Below, piece after piece: positions 1-11,310 of a DNA stretch of 64,000 nucleotides (its first letter is position 1; each line of letters opens with the position of its first letter). Location: NCBI GenBank assembly GCA_037903355.1, contig JBAJFE010000004.1:5378001-5442000 (forward strand), written 5' to 3'. The position numbers were made by a program, and so were the translations under genes. Under the pieces are notes generated by a model. That model had not been told where the DNA came from, ran no database searches, and was given only the letters and a program-made list of their open reading frames with translations. Source of the DNA: Trichuris trichiura (Eukaryota; Nematoda; Enoplea; Trichinellida; Trichuridae).

Positions 1-249
1 TGTGCTAATTTCATGAACTGTGAGGAGTCTGCGGTCATCGACTGACCATTTTGGTCCCATTAAACAGAGGCACTTTCTGTCAATGCTTGCCAGTACCGTG
101 GACATGGCGGCCTCACCTGTCTCTACCCAACGTTTTTTCCTTTCATTGTTGTTTTAAAAGACCCATTACTAATTAGTAATCACGGCCAGCCAAGGGAAAC
201 CCTTCTTTCTTTGTTTCTTTACAAATTCTTCTCACATCTCGACGCGTTT

Positions 250-611
250 CTTCGCAGGTTTCGACAATGAATGTGGTACTACTTTTGTATTATAACCGCG
301 GAATGATGACCCATGGTTGTAAGACGCACGACAATTCCTTCTACGAGTTCTTTTATTGTCTTAATTGATTCTCAATCGAGCAGAGTCTGAAAAGCTTTAT
401 CTTCAGCTTTTGATGAACATTCTGAGCTCGGTTCATCGCTTACATCGAAGTTGCCACTGCGAAAAAGCCTGTACAACTTGTAACACGCTCTCTCTAACAT
501 CAGTGTACCACTGTTGAGTCTCCAAGAAGGTCCTCTTGGCTTGTGCTGCTGGCTTTGCAAGTTAGAAAAAGAAATTTTGAACTTGCTTAAGTGTCCTTTT
601 CTAGACCACAT
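250..611 (-). pseudogene. Tc1/mariner transposase remnant
   Basis: The minus-strand translation of 372-611 ends with the stretch RSGNFDVSDEP followed by a Lys/Glu-rich segment and FQTLLD. This is the linker between the two helix-turn-helix units of mariner transposases. Going on towards position 250 the similarity (a KELxE-like segment, then a TMGH-like segment) continues across stops. No catalytic domain or terminal repeats are visible, so this is an old fragment, not a gene. It is a different family from the mariner at 24.5 kb. Confidence 0.6.
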
Positions 612-1181
612 AAGAGCAGGAGAGTGAAACGACTACTGAAAGAAAAAAACAGAATTAATTTTTCCAACGTGAAGCAGAAGTCCAGCGAATGCATACTCAT
701 GGAACGGACGCCGAGCAGCCTGCCCAGTCACTGAAGCTTTTGAAGCGCAATGTCACGCGAACCAACTTCTGCTCACATCTAAAGAAATCCTCTGCCGACA
801 ATTCGACCATACCGATTCTTGAAGCATAATCATCGCTGCATTCTTATTCAATTATCTCGACGAATCAGCCTATTTATTCCAGTATACTTATTACCACAAG
901 TAAGAAAGTCAAGCTGCGCAAGTTCTATTCCTTTCATCACCTTCATGAAGAAAAATGATAACGCCAAAAGAAACCCAGGCTACTATTTATTAACATGCAA
1001 TTGCTACAGGATTGCATCAAGGAAAATATTTGGAATGATGGATGTAGCAATAAACGGAAAGCGAAAAGTCGATTACATTAAACATACGCAGAATATATGC
1101 TTAAACAAGTGCTAATCTAAGAAATGAGGTGTTCGAGGCACTATGATACAGCTCCTGTAAGGACCACTTACGAAACACTGC
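612..1181. other. no recognisable gene
   Basis: Short open frames only; no domain, repeat or RNA signature recognised. It lies downstream of the minus-strand gene ending at 1182, so it may hold that gene's 3' UTR. Confidence 0.3.
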
Positions 1182-2033
1182 TCATCTACGAGCGCGGCTT
1201 GGACCTGGTTGTTCATCATCGCTCGATTCTTCCTCTTCTTCGTCTTCAGAAGCCAAATTATCATTTATTTCTACAGGCCTGTTATACAGATTGTATTCGG
1301 AGAGCAGTGTGGCCAAATGATCCATGATGTTCCTCAGGGCTCCTGCCAACATTTCGCACGCGATGACTGCCCTCGAGTAAGATTTTTCCAAACGCTGCCT
1401 TAATTCTGAAGTCAGTTCCGGGCACTTCTCTGGTGGTAGCGAGAGGATAGACTCTTTCAGCCTAGTAATATTTCCCAAAACTTCCGACAAGTTTGTACTA
1501 TAACGTTCAATTCTATCTTGAATTAAAAGCAATCGCTGCACATTGTCCCTAAGAGGACAATACTGGAAAATCTCCTCATCGGTAATACTTCGTGGGTCAA
1601 ATTTGGCTCCCGCCTCTTCCGGAAAAAGAAAATGATTCTGTCTAACGCTACTTTTCGTGTCCCTGACTGATAAATGCAGCTGCTGACGGCGAGCTGCATG
1701 GCTGTCCGCTTTATGACTTTCCACTTTTGCTGTCTTCTTTTCTTCGACGCGCTTCTCGCTCTCTTCAGAAGACGTTCCTTCAGCCCTACTTGAAACATGC
1801 ACTGCCTTTGCTGCCTTTACTGTACGACTGACTACACGGCCGTTCGCACTCCCACGTTTTTCGTCTGATGTTGGACGGTCGGTTCTGTCTGAAAAGTCGC
1901 CCAATTGCTGCTTCCTTGGGCGTTTTCTTTCCGAAGAAGCAAAGTATCCATCATTTTCTGTCAACTGCGGCTCTTCTAATTTCTCAGCAGAAATATTGGC
2001 TGATGACAGGGGCCCGTCAACGCAATATATCAG
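1182..2033 (-). CDS. last exon of a SAP130-like Sin3/HDAC subunit (tentative)
   Basis: This is an open frame of about 280 codons read leftwards, ending in a TGA. It opens after a plausible acceptor (tttttag, 2034-2040) and is in frame through the whole exon. Near its start is ERKRPRKQQ, which resembles the PRKKPRKQQ motif of vertebrate SAP130. A Lys/Glu/Ser-rich linker follows, then a helical region (roughly residues 130-240 of the exon, starting at FDPRSITDEEIFQYC) that looks like a coiled coil, and a highly acidic C-terminus (DEEEEESSDDE). SAP130 is a scaffold of the nuclear Sin3 histone deacetylase corepressor. The strongly conserved arginine/tryptophan-rich block of SAP130 C-termini is not visible here. 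The protein may be divergent, a paralogue, or a different coiled-coil nuclear protein. Confidence 0.45.
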   Translation of the reverse strand: MIYCVDGPLSSANISAEKLEEPQLTENDGYFASSERKRPRKQQLGDFSDRTDRPTSDEKRGSANGRVVSRTVKAAKAVHVSSRAEGTSSEESEKRVEEKKTAKVESHKADSHAARRQQLHLSVRDTKSSVRQNHFLFPEEAGAKFDPRSITDEEIFQYCPLRDNVQRLLLIQDRIERYSTNLSEVLGNITRLKESILSLPPEKCPELTSELRQRLEKSYSRAVIACEMLAGALRNIMDHLATLLSEYNLYNRPVEINDNLASEDEEEEESSDDEQPGPSRARR

Positions 2034-2555
2034 CTAAAAATTGAAATTTTGACAGTTAAGGGAAAATTTCTTAAAGGCAAATATAGCACCATAATTAACA
2101 CTTTTAAGCTCTAACAACATTGTAAAGCGTGAAAAAATATTTCGGTGCAAAAGCATGCCAGACATTGGTAAAGATTGTCTACCTCATCGGGGTGCTGCCT
2201 TTACCGCTGGTAAAAGTTCCACTACTGAGTAATAGATTATTCACTTGCTCACCGTGTATTATTATTGTGTGTATAGTTCTTAATATAGCTTCGAAAAAAG
2301 TAACTGAACAAAAAGCATCTTATTGTGTCTTTTACAGACAGATATTCCCTTTCGAATGACAGCCTGCCATTCCGCTTAGGGTTTTCTCCAAAGTTTCATA
2401 GTTCCCCTCCTTTAATTAAACAGACTCCATTTTACGATTGAGATGAATCAAAAATTCCATCACCACTTGCCACCAGCGTTTTAGAATTGTATAATTTTAC
2501 TACAAGGAAATACCGATCGATTATCGTCTGATCTACTGAACACTATCGTCTATGA
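2034..2555. other. probable intron sequence
   Basis: AT-rich sequence upstream (on the minus strand) of the exon at 1182-2033. Nothing coding recognised. Confidence 0.3.
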
Positions 2556-3038
2556 CAGTGATTCTCACGGTGGGGCATATGCCCCACTACCGGGAAACCT
2601 TCCTCAAAATCCAGGGGGCCTGAATCGTCAAGGGTGCCCTTGGAGGGCACTTTTGAGCCGTAGGGGGAGGGAGCACATGCCCTACCTCGGCTATCGTGTT
2701 GAAGTGCATAGGAAGGTGGAGTCCGCGTGTCAGGTATTGTGTGTGCTGGTTAAGAAAAAGTTGCATGTTGTTGCACCCCGCAATTCTGATTAGCTGGAAG
2801 GGAGGACTGAGAAAGATGTAGTCAGCTCGGAGATGAGAACGTAAGTGTTCGACACACTACGAGGGAAACGCTTTCCCTACATAATTTCGTACAGCATCTA
2901 CGTTATGACGTTCCGGCTACCCCCGTCCTTTCTTCCAGCCAATCAACGCGCTTGAAATTGGCCAATCAGAATTGGCGGCCCAAACGCTCAGAAACGTTCA
3001 CAGGGGGGCACTAGCGACCCTGGCCTTGAGAAACACTG
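2556..3038. mobile_element. hAT-type MITE, 483 bp
   Basis: The termini are imperfect inverted repeats: CAGTGATTCTCACGG on the left and CTTGAGAAACACTG on the right. The flanking 8-mers gtctatga and gtccatag look like a decayed 8-bp target duplication, as expected for hAT. The interior has the gggg/cccc-rich subterminal pattern shared with the better preserved element at 59839-61057, to which it is closely related. No transposase reading frame is present. Confidence 0.7.
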
Positions 3039-4744
3039 GTCCATAGTAACGCCTTCAAGTAATTCATCGTTCCTAGAAAGGGTAAAAACCGTTTATCTGA
3101 ACATTTTGAACCCGTTATAGGAACTACTGTCTATATTCTTACGCCATCTACTAGCTAGATTAACGGCACCATGCCTTTCGTAAGTTTGGAATGAAAAAAG
3201 ACCAACAGCACTATTTCCGTGTAATTGCAATGTTTAATTTTTTTTCCAGCGCGGCAATTCATGAGGCACCGAGAGACATGGTAATCTGTACCAGGAAGGC
3301 CTGGTGAGTGCGGTGAACGGCAGATTAGCTCTCAGGCATACTCCTTCAGAAATCTGGGGGTAACTTCGGCGATATGTGGTCGCAGGTTGCCGTGCCGAAA
3401 TATAACTCGGTCACTCCAACGGGTACGTTGTTACAGTTTGTTTTTAAGTCTCTTTAGCCGATTCGCATACACTCTGGTTGTAGCAAACATCTCTTCTGAA
3501 ACAGTTCCCAATGCACGATGGCGCGCTCATTTCCACCAAACCCAAACCAAGGGCTTTTCTCGTGCTGACAGCATCTGAAATCAGTTGACGTTCCTAAACC
3601 GGATGGAAGGCCAATGGAGAGACAGCTCCGGATTATTGCAAAGAACTGACGATTTATCGCCGCTGATAAGGTGTTCCGTGCATGCAAACGTCGACCGCTT
3701 CGCAAAGTTTTGTAGCAAATTATACCCCTCTATCTTTGTTGTTTTGTGTCAAATTGTGTAGTATCATTTGTCCTAGCACAGTAAAGCAACTTAGCTTATC
3801 CAAACCACGAACATAGTCATTTGGGAGTATGATAAAGCGGTTAATAAGTGACAAGTCGCTTGTTCACTGCTAATTCTCAAGCTGTACTTGCAGTGCGTCT
3901 AAACCCAGACCTGATGGATATCCAGAACGTCGCTTGCCAAAACTGTAAGATTTGCCATTAGAAAATTTAAGAAACCATCGTCTGTTTCATCAAGTGCACA
4001 TGGAGATCCTCGCCGTATACGCATCACATGGGACAATCGATTTTCGTTACTCCAGTGGCAGAGCGGAACCAAAGCGTAAAGCTACAGATGACCTTGTATA
4101 GGTCTGAATTTCTCGCTAGCTCTTACGAAAGTCTACTGCACATCCCATAAAGTGGATTATCCACAGCTTTACTGTAAACAACACTCAATTCTGCTAATCC
4201 TTCGTGATCATATTAGACCGAGAGAGCTAAAGGTGACAGGACGTTTGCACCAGTTTAATATTAATAAGAATTCATATCTATTGTGGTTGGTTTATCACAT
4301 CAATTAGCGGTTTGCTTTGTGGATACAAAAAATAACAAATGAAAGGTGTTTAAGTAATTGTTCCTGTTTCTGCCAATGCCACTGCAAGCGGCCATAAACT
4401 TTGAAGAGTTGCAAAAACATCTGCTATCCTACAAACAGCCCTGGCTGTCCGTTACTATATAACTAAGCTTCTTTACTATACTAGTGACGGACCGGACTGG
4501 TGCAGGAGTTCGGTATCATTACCTACCGCATAATACTTTTAGGTATACGCCAAAGAATGTTTCTTCTCTGCCTCTGCAATCACCTCTTACAGTGTCTTTT
4601 AGGACTTTATCACAGAACAACGGAAGCACGAAGGCGCTTTGAACAATCTCATTCAACTCTCCTGAGAGAAATTATAAAAGCTTTCTAATGTAGAGAAAAA
4701 TGAATCACTATTTCTGATTTCCCAATTAATTGAGAAAAAACGCC
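3039..4744. other. no recognisable gene
   Basis: Probable intron or intergenic DNA inside the span of the minus-strand SAP130-like gene. Short frames at 3387-3705 and 4500-4688 show no family signature. Confidence 0.3.
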
Positions 4745-5035
4745 TATTGTTTATGAAAGTACAACTCGAACGAACATACGTTCCAATTATCACTGGAACT
4801 ATTATTCACGATCTGTCTTACGTTTTTTACGGAAACAAACTCGTTTATGAGGATTAAAAATTCATGTCGTAGCTTTCGGGAACGACTTTTCCCATCTTCA
4901 GCGTCTACGTTAACTGAATGTCCTGGTGACGCCAGTGACCGATACTTAACGCGTATTTTAAACACGGCAAGTTCAGTTAGTCTAAAGGAGATGCGATTTA
5001 TTACCGGTTGATCTGTCATTGCCAACAGTACCATG
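4745..5035 (-). mobile_element. Penelope-like element tail remnant with hammerhead-like motif
   Basis: On the minus strand, 4905-4862 reads CTGAAGA, a GGGAA...TTCCC stem-loop, then GAAAGCTACG. The same order of boxes occurs in the PLE tails at 11829 and 52059. The following AT-rich stretch also resembles those tails. A short translated frame across it is an accident of this RNA-like motif and not an exon. Confidence 0.45.
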
Positions 5036-5289
5036 ACAACCTGGCATGAAGATAATTTTGCGCAATGCTTTAACAGTTAAGTAATCTTTCGTTAGTTGGA
5101 AGTGAGTTCTATAGAGATAAACATGCACTCTGGTCAATAGCTTATGAATATGCTTCGTTCAATGTCCTCTGTCTCATTAACAGCTGTCATTGCCTGAAAG
5201 CCATCTCTGATTACGTAAATCTCATGGTAAAATCATGTTCAAACCATTTCTGATCATTAAAGTCAGGTATCAGGAGCCGCCATATCGAG
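5036..5289. other. no recognisable gene
   Basis: Nothing supported here beyond short random frames. Confidence 0.25.
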
Positions 5290-5470
5290 TTGTCAGCAAT
5301 CGTGGCTTTTGCTTGGGCAACGCGGTTCATCAGCGAGCGTGTTACTTCCAGTTGCAGCAGGATGTTCAGAGCCACTTCCAAAAAGAGGATCATCACATGT
5401 AGTCTCGTAAGGAACACATGTGACGTCAAGTCGGCGCCCGAAAAGTTCTGGATTAGGAATTTTCGATAAA
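5290..5470 (-). CDS. possible internal exon of the SAP130-like gene
   Basis: A minus-strand frame reading DSLSKIPNPELFGRRL and onwards stays open, with Ser/Pro/Thr-rich composition like the exon at 6531-7015. It lies between the two better supported exons of the same strand. A polypyrimidine-AG acceptor (tctgtatacag) precedes it, but I could not fix a donor. It is offered only as a candidate. Confidence 0.2.
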
Positions 5471-6049
5471 GAATCAGGCATTGTATACGTACTGTATACA
5501 GAAGGTTTCTTTAATCTTGTGTAGGTACAAAAGACACTAACTAGCAATGACTTAAGGCTTTGGGTAGCATGAGACGGGCTTGCTCGACAACTGCAGGATA
5601 CCTTCATCACATGACTTATTGTGCTTCTTCGCGGAGCACTGAATTTTAGAGTTCGCCTCACAGGTTTATGGCTTTTGAGACCTATCCATAGGTATGGGCA
5701 AAATTTTATTCAGACGATTCTCCGAATGCGTTACAACTCACAGGCGTTGAAAACCAATCATAAAGACATAAGACACAGGGAACCTTGGACCCAAGAAAGG
5801 TAACCAAGCTGACAAATGCGTACGGAATCGTCGAACATTTTTCCCATTGTTCGTACAAATTAGTGTTCAAAATTATTTGTCATCATACGCTTTCATTCTT
5901 ATGCAAAATTAAGGAGGCTGTTTATACGCATTATGAAACGACTCACCGTGACAAAGGTCACATGTCCAAAGGTCAGGTATTCCCAAGGACTCCCAACTTG
6001 TGAGTGCTATCTCGGTTATACCGGTTTATTGAAACAGAGGTACAAAGAA
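5471..6049. other. no recognisable gene
   Basis: Probable intron of the minus-strand gene; nothing recognised. Confidence 0.25.
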
Positions 6050-6260
6050 ACGTTAGGAGCTTTTGGGACAAACAAGTCACGTCTTCGGCGAAGGTTGTAT
6101 TATCGATTTTTGCCGAAGACGGGACTTCGGCGGGACAAATTTGAATTTGAAATTTTATCGCTGACGACGGTTTAAGAGCGGACCCGAAAGCTACGGAGTA
6201 AAAGCCTTGCTTACCATCAACGAGGGTCTTGCAGTAAAAAACCTTTACAATGAAAACCAC
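6050..6260 (+). mobile_element. PLE terminus remnant with hairpin and hammerhead-like boxes
   Basis: gtcttcggc and gccgaagac form an inverted repeat around 6081-6122, then CTGACGACGG ... CCCGAAAGCTACGG follows (about 6162-6200). The CTGANGA...GAAAGCT order is the one seen in the other PLE tails of this window. It is degenerate: the stem between the boxes is imperfect. Confidence 0.4.
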
Positions 6261-6530
6261 CAAGTTATCGTATAATTTGAACGCTAGTGCAGATGCGAAC
6301 TCAATTGTGATTGAATATTAATTCGCAAGCACTTATGGCTCTGATCTTTCAGATAAACCTACCTTGTCGTTGGCTACTGTCACGACGGTGGCAGGAGCCG
6401 TCTGGCTTTGCAACGTTTCTACAGGAATAGTTGGTCGTCGTGATGGAAATGGAAACGTAGTCGCAGTGCTTGGAGCCACTGATGCACAGAGAAAAATAGA
6501 ACTTGCACAATATTGTTCAACTAAGCCTAC
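6261..6530. other. probable intron sequence
   Basis: Sequence just 3' of the donor at 6530-6529 on the minus strand; nothing else recognised. Confidence 0.25.
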
Positions 6531-7015
6531 CTTTCCTTCTCAGAATACTCGGGCGAGCAGTAGCCACCGAGCCTGAGCTTGAGCTATCTCCTATAGGCTG
6601 CTGCGCCTGACACAGGTTAGGAGTTGATTTATCCGCTAACATTATCCCTACATCACTGGTACGAGACACAGATGACCCTGTTCCATCATGTGTTGGTAAA
6701 GTTTGTCCCAGCGCAGATGATTTTGGAAGGACCAACGGTTTTAAACGTGTAACGCCGCTTGGTAAAATCTGCTTGACTGCCGGTAGGCCAACAATCGCAG
6801 TTAAAACGGGAATGTTGGGCCCGTGCGACTCATTCGGAAAGCGAGCTTGATTCAATGTCGGATACAAATTGCCAACTGAAGCGGGAACAGGATGTGCAGT
6901 TGGGCTATGACGAGCAATCGTAAATCGTGGTCCACTTTGAACCCCCTGCGCACTACTGTTGGTCACATTTGCTTGAGCCAGGTAGTAAACTCTTTGCCTA
7001 TCACTCATTTCTTCT
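6531..7015 (-). CDS. internal exon of a SAP130-like corepressor (tentative)
   Basis: The minus-strand frame is open from an acceptor (attcttttag) near 7016 to a good donor (AAAG|GTAGGC) at 6531/6530. The product is a low-complexity Ser/Pro/Ala-rich segment ending in ATARPSILRRKG. Vertebrate SAP130 carries PRPSILRKK in the same relative position, upstream of PRKKPRKQQ, which is matched in the exon at 1182-2033. The order and orientation of the two motifs are the reason for the SAP130 call. Upstream exons and the start codon are not visible in the window. An ATG close to the acceptor (EEMSDRQR) could be internal Met or an alternative start. Confidence 0.45.
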
Positions 7016-8774
7016 AAAAGAATACCGTACGTTATTCCTGAATAACGCCAAAACATTAAGAAATATTTAAAAATAATTCTCTTTACAATAATTCGATAAT
7101 GTAGTCTCATTTAACTGAATTGCAGACTGTACTGGCAACAAAGACAAGAATAGTTTTCCACGATCATTGCGCCGAACTTCGTGAACCTTCACACCAACCA
7201 CCGTAAGACCTTACCGTACAATGCTTAGTGGGAACCTAAGTCCGAAAAGTAACTGCGCAGTGAAAGCATGGCATGAAAACACTGTTTTTATTTTTACTGG
7301 TAATCTTTTACGTACTTCAGGTTGACCAGTTTTACTTTATTTGTAGATATTACTTATTGGTTGTTAACAGTAATAAGACATACAGAACATGAAAAGAGGC
7401 TAGACGCATTTAGAGGAAACAAAGGCCCGAGTAGATCGATTTACGTCGTACAACTCGGGCAACTAAATACATCATTCAGGCATCAAGCAAAGTAGGCAAT
7501 CTAACATACATGAAGTTCACACTTAAAAGAAAATTCCTTAGTAGTTTCCACAATACCTTATTTTACGTAAAGGTAAGATAACAAGATTTTAACAATGAAA
7601 ATAAGGTCGCTTCGCAGCGTAACTTACCAGCGGCTTAACCGCGTAATCGAAATTTGTAATCCAAATTGGGGAATGCAAAGCCTAAAAGAATGCAAGAATA
7701 AATAAAGCTACCAAACAATACACTAGCAACAAAACAGACTAGCAGTCAAACAGGCACAATAAAAGCGGTTAAGGAACATGACAGCGTTAATGCCTTACAG
7801 ACAACCAGGGGCAGTCGAGCACTTGTGGCTCTATTAAAATAAGTTGAACAAAAGCCACTAGTATAACATCTCGACATTCGTGAAACTTTACAAGAAGGGA
7901 GTGCACTTCAACCACTCACTAAAGCAACTAACCCCCAATCTGTTGGCGCAACAGTACAGTAACCTGAAAGCCTGCCTATACCAAATTTAACCTGCGCATC
8001 ATGTTAAATAAATTATTAATTAGGATAAAATTCAGTTGTAACGGTCGACATTTTCCTTAAATTTTAGAATGAATAGTGAGCCTGTTCCTCAAGAGCTGCA
8101 AGCAATTCTGTATTCTTTTTCTCGGTCTCAGTCTCGTCATTCACTTTTTGCAATACATTTTTGTCTCATTACAAATAAAACTAATTTGCTATTAAAGTGA
8201 AACTTTAATGGCCTTTCCAACGCAGAATAACTGAGATATTTTCCATCAGACGCCAGGACTGTACTGTAGATGAAAATGAAATCAAGTTCACTTAGATCCA
8301 AGAACCAAAGGAAACTGAACTAAAGTAACCGTTCATTCTAAATTTAATCCCAGGCTGCCAACGTTTACTGGAATTAATAGTGTTTCGTTTAAAGTTTAAG
8401 CTTATCTATTCTGCGCTTACTTAGACTAGAAACGCTTGGTTTTGTTCCCACTTTTTGTACTCACTGAGCGTTTAATCAAAAGGACCCAGAAAAAAATTCT
8501 GCTTTTTCGAACTTCGGGCAATTTTATCCTGTTAACTAGGCATTGCCAGTGGTCTACGGTAAAAGCAGAAAAGACCTAGGAAGTCTTTTGACTGACAGCT
8601 GCTAACATAGTTTTAGATGATGTTCAACAACGAGCGTTATTTCAGAACGGTCTTGGAAATAGCTCACACCTTTTGTCGACTCCAGATCGTTCTAAATCCT
8701 ACCACTTGCGGCAGGATTTCAAGGTGTCTCTCCATCATTAATCAAGAGAAAATAATAAAGTTAGGTTACAGAGC
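7016..8774. other. single-copy DNA, no recognisable gene
   Basis: AT-rich sequence with no long frame. It is upstream of the SAP130-like exon and may be its intron. It ends where PLE sequence begins at about 8775 and is not repeated in the right half of the window, so it marks the left outside flank of the duplicated region. Confidence 0.3.
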
Positions 8775-9068
8775 ATGGTGATATTTCATAACCTCTTTCT
8801 ACGGTTTGTTTCTTGCCGGTTGATGGATTCTGGAATTAAACCGAAGCAAATGCCCTACCAACGGATGGATGAGCAATTATTAAGGAAAAATACAGAACAA
8901 ACACTTAGCAGTTTCGTAGCTCTCGGGACTAACCTTGTCCCGTCGTCAGCGATGGTGGTAATGTCACTTTTACTTCGATGTTAGGGTACTTATAGGCGGG
9001 GAGGGTGCGCCAGTCGGCATGGCCCAACAACCCGTTTTACTGATAACAGATGTCCATATCGAGCTGAC

Positions 9069-9593
9069 CTAAACCCCTTTGTCACGGCTAATGGATACGT
9101 TATTGCGAATGAACAGGGACTCCTTTACTTCCCTAAAGCGAAAATGGCTCTCGCGGCAAATGATCGTCGGGTGCAGGTCACGTGAGCATTGAGAGGTATG
9201 CTCAGCGACCGCGGAGGTGTTCTTCGCCTTTTCCATGGCTTGTAAAGACGGAATTGTTCTTGGAAGTCCTCGACGTGTCCTGAATATTCCGTTCAATTCC
9301 TCCTCAGCGGTTCGGTAACTGTTCAGCGCGTTCATGTGATCTTTGAATCTGTCAAATAGGGTATTGCCCGTTTCTTCTATGTAGAAGGCGTTGCAATCAC
9401 AATTAATCACATAAACGACGCCTGGTCTCTGCTCGAGCGGGACCTTGATCTTATGGTTCACGACTAGGGAACGAAGGTTGGGGGAAGACTCGAAGAAAAT
9501 GCAGTAAGCCGTACTGGCGTCCCAGACGCTGCAAGTGTTCCCCCAGGCCGACGTAGTAGGGAATCGTGAGAACTGGACGGGGATCTCTCTCAT
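9069..9593 (-). pseudogene. PLE GIY-YIG endonuclease domain
   Basis: The frame contains GVVYVINCDCNAFYIEETGN followed by LFDRFKDHMNALNSYRTAEE. This is the GIY-YIG core, where VVY stands for GIY and YIE for YIG, with the downstream Arg and His positions. The Gly of YIG is changed to Glu here, as also in the copy at 51542, but not in those at 11311 and 47856. The domain makes the nick that primes PLE reverse transcription. Its frame is offset from that of the RT; the shift lies in a T-rich run (cattttcttcgag) common to all four copies. Confidence 0.85.
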
Positions 9594-9617
9594 TATTTGA
9601 GGTGGTGTCGGTAGGGT

Positions 9618-10780
9618 TCAACCTCGCGCTATGGTAGAGGTGACGAAGGTTTTGGGGTAGCCATTTATCTCCAACGTCGTCGCAATCTGGGGTAATTCAG
9701 AAATCAGGAATTCTGGATCACAGATTGTGATGGCGCTGTCCACCATCCCTGTCACTATGCCCATCTTTACTGACATGGGCTGGTGTGAGGAGAATTGCAG
9801 GTATCTGTCCGAATACGTTGCTTTCCTGTATACTGTTGTTCTTAGAGACGTACCATTTCGGTGAACCAACACATCCAGGAAGGGAAGTTTCCTGCCTATT
9901 TCCCTTTCAATTGTAAAGGATATTTTTCCTGGGAAGATCGAGTTCAGCTGTTTCAAGAGAGCTTCCTCCCGTCCTTTTTTAACAATAGCGAAAATGTCAT
10001 CCACGTAACGTTTGAACAGACGGGGAGTCCAATGGTTGTCCGAACTTTCGAAAGCAACTTCCTCTAGGTGCTCCATAAACAATTCCGCGAGGACCGGAGA
10101 AAGCGGACTGCCCATTGGTGCCCATTCGTTCTGTCGGAAGAAGCTGTCTTGAAACCTGAAGTAGTTCCCTTCGCACATACAAAACGAGACTAACTTTACT
10201 ATTTGACAAGGAAACATGTAGTAAACGCAGTTGACAAACGCACGCAGACAAGGGCTGTCAAACAATTTATTGTACCGATACAACACGAATCTCTCTCTCC
10301 CTACGGTACACAACAATACGAATACCGCCAACGACAGAGAAAGGGAACAGACGCCACCATACGGCCCAAACGCTCTAGCCAACTGCTCGTCACGCCCTCG
10401 CGATTCATGTCGTTGCAGCAGCCCACGCTCTCGGTACACCCTCCTGTCGCCCCAAGCGGAAGCGCTCCTCTCACTGCGCTTGTCAGTTCTTTCTCACTAC
10501 AAGAATGACACATTCACGGCCAACCGGTGGCCTGCCTCGCGACACCCGTGGACATCTGACCACCCACCTGTTTATTACAAAACAGCTTAGTTCGCTCACT
10601 TAAGCTGCTGTCATAGTCCAATAGGGTTTGTAGTCTGTTGAGGGTGTGTGAGATGGGAGCGCTGGTGAAGAGATCCTCCACATCGTAATTTACCAAAAAG
10701 TTAGATTTTCGAACGTGGAAAGAGCGTAGGGAAGAAGAGTCCTTATGGTTGGTGAAGTGAGAGTCTCTTCCTCCAGTCAA
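9618..10780 (-). pseudogene. PLE reverse transcriptase, interrupted
   Basis: The N-terminal part (TGGRDSHFTNHKD, then FLVNYDVEDLFTS, motif A with Asp) occupies 10780-10585. After the solo LTR the frame resumes with CEGNYFRFQ, APMGSPLSPVLAELFMEHLE (motif B) and KRYVDDIFAIV (motif C, catalytic YVDD), then GRKLPFLDVLV. The domain lacks its N-terminus because the element is 5' truncated at the head-to-head junction. It ends at a stop shortly before the endonuclease frame. The catalytic box is intact in this copy, but the LTR insertion destroys it as a gene. Confidence 0.85.
10217..10579 (-). mobile_element. solo LTR, 363 bp
   Basis: The insert begins TGTAATAAACAGG and ends TTTACTACA on the minus strand (TG...CA). 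It is flanked by a perfect 5-bp duplication AAACA (10212-10216 and 10580-10584). An AATAAA lies towards its 3' end in the minus orientation (in cggtacaataaattg). The mirror position in the right arm near 50930 has the uninterrupted sequence, a clean empty site. The LTR family (Gypsy, BEL or Copia) cannot be told without internal sequence. Confidence 0.8.
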
Positions 10781-10803
10781 CCGCTGGATGATGCCTTTGA
10801 GGT

Positions 10804-11286
10804 TTGTTTATCCCCGTGGAATTGTTAATGGAGCACCTAGAGGATGTTGGCTTCGAAAGCTCGGACAGCCATTGGACTCCCCGTCCCTTCAAACGTTACA
10901 TGAATGACATTTTCGCTATTGTTAAAAAAGGACAGGAGGAAGCTCTCTTGAAACAGCTGAACCCGACCTTCCCAGGAAAAATATCTTTTACAATTGAAAG
11001 GGAAGTAGGCAGGAAACTTCCCTTCCTGGATGTGTTAGTTCACCGAAATGCTACGTCTCTAAGAACAACAGTATACAGGATACCAACGCATTCAGACAGA
11101 TACCTGCATTTCTCCTCACACCACCCCATGTCAGTAAAGAGGGGCATAGTGACAGGGATGGTGGACAGCGCCATCGCAATCTGTGATCCAGAATTCCTGA
11201 TTTCGGAATTACACCTCATTGCGACGACGTTGGAGAAAAATGGCTACCCCAAAACCTTCGTCACCTCTACCATAGCGCGAGGTTGA
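10804..11286 (+). pseudogene. PLE reverse transcriptase C-terminal part
   Basis: It covers only the part after motif B: VELLMEHLED, then KRYMNDIFAIV, then GRKLPFLDVLV. The catalytic YVDD is YMND, with the first Asp lost, so this copy could not encode an active RT. It ends in IARG-stop, out of frame with the following endonuclease. Confidence 0.85.
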
Positions 11287-11310
11287 ACCCTACCGACACC
11301 ACCTCAAATA

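Larger units (their letters stand above)
8775..10797 (-). mobile_element. Penelope-like element, left minus copy (L-)
   Basis: A 5'-truncated PLE is read leftwards: reverse transcriptase (10780 down), GIY-YIG endonuclease, then a non-coding tail with a hammerhead-like motif around 8960-8920 and the end near gttatgaaa. PLEs are eukaryotic retroelements whose RT is related to telomerase and which usually carry a GIY-YIG endonuclease. This copy abuts, head to head, the plus-strand copy starting at 10798. A solo LTR (10217-10579) interrupts it. Confidence 0.85.

Noticed and set aside
4744..5034. Minus-strand frame as an exon of the SAP130-like gene
   Set aside because: Its central part (AEDGKSRSRKLRHEF) is the translation of a hammerhead-like PLE motif, so a coding role is unlikely.
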